From Dehalococcoidia bacterium (GTDB taxonomy: Bacteria; Chloroflexota; Dehalococcoidia; SZUA-161): a DNA stretch of 64,000 nt. The notes beneath the pieces were generated by a model. It had not been told where the DNA came from and ran no database searches. It saw only the letters and a program-made list of their open reading frames with translations. The stretch covers positions 17,695 to 81,694 of the forward strand of contig JACWAE010000075.1 in assembly GCA_014874385.1 (NCBI GenBank). Direction: 5' to 3'. Shown here piece by piece: positions 59,809 through 64,000 of this stretch (the stretch's first letter is position 1; every line of letters begins with the position of its first letter). A program made the translations under genes and the position numbers.

Positions 59809-61130
59809 TTTCCCAACTGTTCCAGTCTCTTCTCGACCGATACAGCGTGGGCAATCAATCCTTCAGCCCGGGCGATAATTGCTGATGCCGGGCCGAGTGA
59901 ACGTAAATCCTTGTCGCTCAAGTCAATCAATATGGATACCTTGAGGAAATCCAGCACGCTCAGTGGCGAGCTGAAGCGGGCGGTTCTACCGGTGGGCATA
60001 ACATGACTCGGGCCCGCTGTATAATCGCCAATGGCTTCGGGAGCGCCGATGAAGATACCGCCGGCATGGCGAATGCGGTCAAGGTAGGAACGGGCATTTT
60101 TTACCATGAGGCAGAGGTGCTCGGGAGCATATAGGTTCACCAGTTTAATAGCCTCGTCCATATTGGTAACGACGACTATAGCGCCATTTTGCTCCAGAGA
60201 TTGCTTCGCAATGATGCGCCGCTCCAGTTTGGCAAGCTGACGCTTGATTTCCTCACCAACCTCATCAGCCAGGCGGGACGAGGTGGTGATGAGGATGGCA
60301 GAGGCCGCTTCGTCGTGCTCCGCCTGAGCCAGAAGGTCGGCGGCGCAGAAAACGGGGTTTGCCGAATCATCGGCTATGATAACGGTCTCGGTAGGACCAT
60401 GCAGCCCGTCTAGAGCTACAGTTCCGTAGACCTGCTTTTTAGCCAGGGTGACAAAGATGTTGCCCGGCCCGCAAATCTTGTCCACCTTGGGGATAGACTT
60501 GGTGCCATAAGCTAAAGCAGCGATAGCCTGAGCGCCCCCGACTTTGAACACGCGACTCACCTTCGCTATGTCCGCCGCTACCAGCGTGGGCGCGGGAACC
60601 GTGCCATCGGGGGCTGGAGGGGTCGCGATGATTACCTCAGGGACCCCGGCTACCTTAGCCGGTATCACTGTCATAAGCACAGTCGAGGGGTAATACGCCC
60701 TGCCTCCGGGGATATAGACCCCCACCCTCTCCATGGCGCTCAAGATGAAACCCAGCCCTCACTCAACAAAGTCCAACCCCAGCTTCTTCTTCTGAATCAA
60801 GTGGAATGCATGCACCCTATCGGCAGCCAGTCGGAGAGCGTTGACCAACTCCTTGTCAACCTTTTTATAGGACTCGGCGATCTCTCCTTTAGTCACCTCA
60901 AGCTGAGCCAGGCCCATGCCGTCGATTTTTCTGCCGAAATCTAAAAGGGCATGGTCTCCCCTGCTGCGCACCTCGCTGAGGATTCGCCGCACCGCCTCAT
61001 CAGGCGTAATATCCTCATCGAATATCTGCCTGATCCTCTGCTTGACGCCGGGCAAGGCCACAGCGAACTCGGCGGTAGAGTGCCCCAGCAGCAGAGATTT
61101 GGCAGCTTCCAGGTCTCGGATTACCTTCAT
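59805..61130 (-). pseudogene. hisD: Histidinol dehydrogenase, interrupted by one in-frame TGA (60759-60761)
   Basis: N-terminal part 60759-61130 and C-terminal part 59805-60743 lie in the same frame: ...[42 protein letters not shown]...; C-part carries GPGNIFVTLAKKQVYG, YTAGPSHVMPT. Confidence 0.9.
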
Positions 61131-61879
61131 TCCAGATACTCCTTGGCGGCTTTCATAGAATTTACTATAGACTGCTCGCGAAATGCCTGAAGCTGCTCAC
61201 GGGGAACCATCTTCAGAACCTGCTCGCGCCTTTCATCGAAAGAAGCAAAAAATGTCTCCCGTTCCTCAGGAGCTATTTGTCGCACCCAGATAAGGTACTT
61301 TTCAGCGAAGTGGTGAAAGTCCTCCCAGTTAGCTTTTCGGGTGGTAACCGTTAAGACGAACTCGCTCCACCTTTTCAGGTTGGAGGCGTCGATAAAGCTG
61401 ACGGCTACGCCGTCAGCCGAGCCATTAAGCTCAATCCGAATCACTGACATGTTCTTATTGTTGAGCCTTTCCGAGCGGTCAAGCTCGAATTGAAGCACCC
61501 GGTCCAGAAGATTAGCTATCGGGTTGCCTCCCACAGGCGACGACTTGCCAAAAAAAGGGCGATAAATTCTGTATATCCAGGCCTCATCGGTGACCAGATG
61601 GGAAAGATAACCGGCAACAAAGGACTTGGTCGCAGGGTTCAAGTCAGTGTTCTCGATAAGCTCAGGATGTGCTCGTAACATAAGCTTCATTCCGCTCTTC
61701 CCCTCCTCGCTCTCCAGAGGGAGGAAATGAGTCTCCTCCCGGCCGGCACCGACGAAAAATCGTATATCCGGCGCCGTAGAGCCGAGGTAGTAACTGCCCT
61801 TATTCCCATCAACGACCGGATGGTGTAGCCTCTCTATCGCTTCCTTTGCGATACCTAGATGCAGACAGATCGGAGGCAA
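61127..61879 (-). CDS. Zinc-dependent phospholipase C-like protein
   Basis: HLGIAKEAIERL, YYLGSTAPDIRFF, AGYLSHLVTDEAW; ATGA overlap with hisD start. Confidence 0.7.
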   Translation of the reverse strand: MPPICLHLGIAKEAIERLHHPVVDGNKGSYYLGSTAPDIRFFVGAGREETHFLPLESEEGKSGMKLMLRAHPELIENTDLNPATKSFVAGYLSHLVTDEAWIYRIYRPFFGKSSPVGGNPIANLLDRVLQFELDRSERLNNKNMSVIRIELNGSADGVAVSFIDASNLKRWSEFVLTVTTRKANWEDFHHFAEKYLIWVRQIAPEERETFFASFDERREQVLKMVPREQLQAFREQSIVNSMKAAKEYLE

Positions 61880-61891
61880 AAGACTCCTTTC

Positions 61892-63304
61892 TCAAGAAAC
61901 GCAGCTAGCCTCCATGCCTCTCCTCATAGTTTCAACGAGATAGGCTATCTTATCTTTCTTATCAGGCCGCCTCATAGCTTCGGTGTTCCCGATAAGACAT
62001 GCCGATGACTCAAACAGTGTATCTATTATCTTAAGATTGTGCCTGGCGATAGTTGAGCCGGTCTCAGTGTTCTCGATGAGGACATCGGCGTCCTCGGGCA
62101 GAAATGCCTCGCTCGCCCCCCAAGTAGGGATAAGCTTATATGGCGCCAGATGATTGTCATGGGCATACTTATCGGCGATATTGACATACTCCGAAGCTAC
62201 TCGCAGCGCGGAGTCCCTTTTCATTTTCCTTAAATCGTCCGTGCTTGAAACGCGCAAATCCTTACTGACCACAGCGACAATCCTCACCTTGCCGAAGCCA
62301 AGGACAAGCACTTCATCCACCGGACTGGAAGGGAATCGAAAGAGGTGGTCCCTCAGCCAGTCCCTGCCCGTAATAGCCAGGTCGAAATTACCATTGGCTA
62401 CCTGTTGAGGCATATCCTGAGGTCTGATCACCTTGACCGTCACCCCGTCAAGGTCGCTCCGCGGCCTGTTGCTGGTTTTGCCTGCATTATAACCCTCTAT
62501 TTTGAGGCCAGCCTTGTTCAAGAAAGCCACAGCATGGCGCTGCTGGTGACCATCAGGCAGCGCCAGACAAACCGAAGACCCTCTCATGGCTGCAGGCTTT
62601 GAAGCAAAGCCTGCTTCAATGGCAGAAGGCTCCTTGACATAAGATTTCACGGCTTCCCCTGTTGAGAGCGAAGCCAGAAGAGGGCTCAAGTTTTTTCTCT
62701 CCAGACTATCCCTGTTGGCAACCAGGTAAGCACTGCTTTCCAGAAGTGCAGCCACCGGAATCAGGCCCTGCTCCTTAAGCTTTCTTGATGAAGTCTCAGC
62801 GATTATCGCCAGCTCCGCATTCTCCGGTGGGTATACCCCGGCTGACCCCCAAACGGGGAATATCTGGAATCTCCTCAGCCGCTGCTTCAAGGCGAAGACC
62901 TCGGCCAAGTTAGGGTATTCACTGACGATACGCAGACTATCGTTGTGGTTTTTCCATGCCTCCGATGAGGAGTATCCCGACGACCTGGCAGCCACAGCGT
63001 ACAGGTTTCGCCTCCCATAGCCTAAATCTCGAACCTTGACCACAGCCTCGCTGCGGTATTTAGCTAAAAGCTCCTCCACCCAGTCAAGGCGGCAGATGCC
63101 CAGGTCATAGTTACCTATAGCCACCTGGATGGCGATGTCCTTCTCATGGAACACCTTCAGAAAAAGGCCAGAGGTTCCCGGGCACTGCGGCCTGTAGGAG
63201 CGGGAACCATCGCAGTAATCGCTGACGTTAAGACCCGCTTCTTTCAGCAAGTCCGCTGTGCTGTCTTGAAGTTGACCTTTGGGCAAGGCAAGCTTTACTT
63301 GCAC
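61892..63304 (-). CDS. hisG: Tandem two-domain ATP phosphoribosyltransferase (HisG-HisG)
   Basis: Domain 1 from LALPKGQLQDSTADLLKEAGL; domain 2 from LALPDGHQQRHAVAFLNKAGL and containing ADVLIENTETGSTIARHNL. Confidence 0.9.
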   Translation of the reverse strand: MQVKLALPKGQLQDSTADLLKEAGLNVSDYCDGSRSYRPQCPGTSGLFLKVFHEKDIAIQVAIGNYDLGICRLDWVEELLAKYRSEAVVKVRDLGYGRRNLYAVAARSSGYSSSEAWKNHNDSLRIVSEYPNLAEVFALKQRLRRFQIFPVWGSAGVYPPENAELAIIAETSSRKLKEQGLIPVAALLESSAYLVANRDSLERKNLSPLLASLSTGEAVKSYVKEPSAIEAGFASKPAAMRGSSVCLALPDGHQQRHAVAFLNKAGLKIEGYNAGKTSNRPRSDLDGVTVKVIRPQDMPQQVANGNFDLAITGRDWLRDHLFRFPSSPVDEVLVLGFGKVRIVAVVSKDLRVSSTDDLRKMKRDSALRVASEYVNIADKYAHDNHLAPYKLIPTWGASEAFLPEDADVLIENTETGSTIARHNLKIIDTLFESSACLIGNTEAMRRPDKKDKIAYLVETMRRGMEASCVS

Positions 63305-63996
63305 CTCGCCTCCTCAAGAAGCTTCAGTAACCCGGCAGGGGAGGACTTGAGCCGCTTTTTGCCACTCGACTGATCGAGCACCTCTATCCCTTCTCCACCG
63401 CGCATATTTACTACCCAGCGAAAATCAGCGGTCTCCCTGTAACCAAGGTCGAACTCAGCGATATAACCTGCGTCACGCAATTGACGGGCTAATGCCAGAG
63501 TGGGCTTGAGCCCTTCATCTTTCGCCCTGAGTAAAACCCTCTCTCGCCGCGGCACCTCTCTGGACAGTCCCATGAGCTCGTCAATATACAATGCGAACCC
63601 CGAGGCACAAATGTCCTTCCCCCCGACCAGGGGAATGAGTTCGTCGTATCGACCTCCTCCACCCAGCCTGCACCCTGAGCTATAGAACCCGAAGATAATG
63701 CCGGTATAGTACTCGAAGCCCCTCCCCGAGGTGAAATCTATCTGGTAGTCAAAACCCAAATTGGTCAGCAGGTTCGCAATCCTGGCAAGTTCATTCAGAC
63801 TGGGTTCGAGAGCAGGCAAAGATGAGCAGAAAACACCCCGCAGGTTTTCCACAAAGCCAGGGGAGTTCCCCTTCAAACCGAATAAGAGTTGCAGGTTCTT
63901 CCCCAGCTCAGGGTTCCCGCCCTTCAGGTCACCCAGCACACCCGGATTTCCCGAGAAGACCTGCTCCAGCACATCGGCCTCTTTCTCACCAGCCAA
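63295..63996 (-). CDS. hisZ: ATP phosphoribosyltransferase regulatory subunit / HisRS-like (possibly extends past the window)
   Basis: FDYQIDFTSGRGFEYYTGIIFGFYSSGCRLGGGGRYDELI (HisRS motif 2/3-like), located before hisG. Confidence 0.85.
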   Translation of the reverse strand: MAGEKEADVLEQVFSGNPGVLGDLKGGNPELGKNLQLLFGLKGNSPGFVENLRGVFCSSLPALEPSLNELARIANLLTNLGFDYQIDFTSGRGFEYYTGIIFGFYSSGCRLGGGGRYDELIPLVGGKDICASGFALYIDELMGLSREVPRRERVLLRAKDEGLKPTLALARQLRDAGYIAEFDLGYRETADFRWVVNMRGGEGIEVLDQSSGKKRLKSSPAGLLKLLEEARCK

Positions 63997-64000
63997 CCCC

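Noticed and set aside
58486-60006. 506-aa plus-strand ORF
   Set aside because: Lies antisense to hisB, hisC and hisD, which have clear family motifs; composition looks like a reverse-complement shadow ORF.
1-64000. CRISPR arrays, rRNA, tRNA, transposases and prophage genes
   Set aside because: None recognised on reading; repeats present are dispersed palindromes without regular spacers. A tRNAscan or minced run would be decisive.

Overview
Gene-dense 64 kb bacterial chromosomal window, apparently from an anaerobe (AOR-type oxidoreductase, double-cubane-type protein, ferredoxin-like ORF). It is perhaps Chloroflexota/Dehalococcoidia-like, but that is a low-confidence impression from gene content and repeats. 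Core content: an arginine cluster (argJ; argB-D-G-H), rpe, rpmB, fakA-like, recG, argS, trpS, an IMPase, Trk K+ uptake (TrkA/TrkH), and a tightly packed minus-strand histidine operon (hisZ-hisG-[phospholipase C-like]-hisD-hisC-hisB). Accessory content: a carbohydrate ABC transporter, an AOR plus MoaD pair, an ArsR/SmtB sensor plus P1B-ATPase with a CSC motif, a Kef-type antiporter, a TIR-domain protein followed by a 4-TM protein, and several dispersed palindromic repeats. No rRNA, tRNA, CRISPR array, transposase or prophage was recognised. Items most worth a second look: (1) a tandem double-domain HisG whose two halves have lost different motifs; (2) hisD interrupted by one in-frame TGA; (3) a structured leader (mini-ORF, hairpins, terminator) upstream of a double-cubane-type dehydratase-family protein; (4) a ferredoxin-like reading frame with no ATG/GTG/TTG start, missed by the ORF track; (5) a duplicated-domain protein with one apparently degenerate copy. 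All assignments come from reading the sequence; no database search was run.
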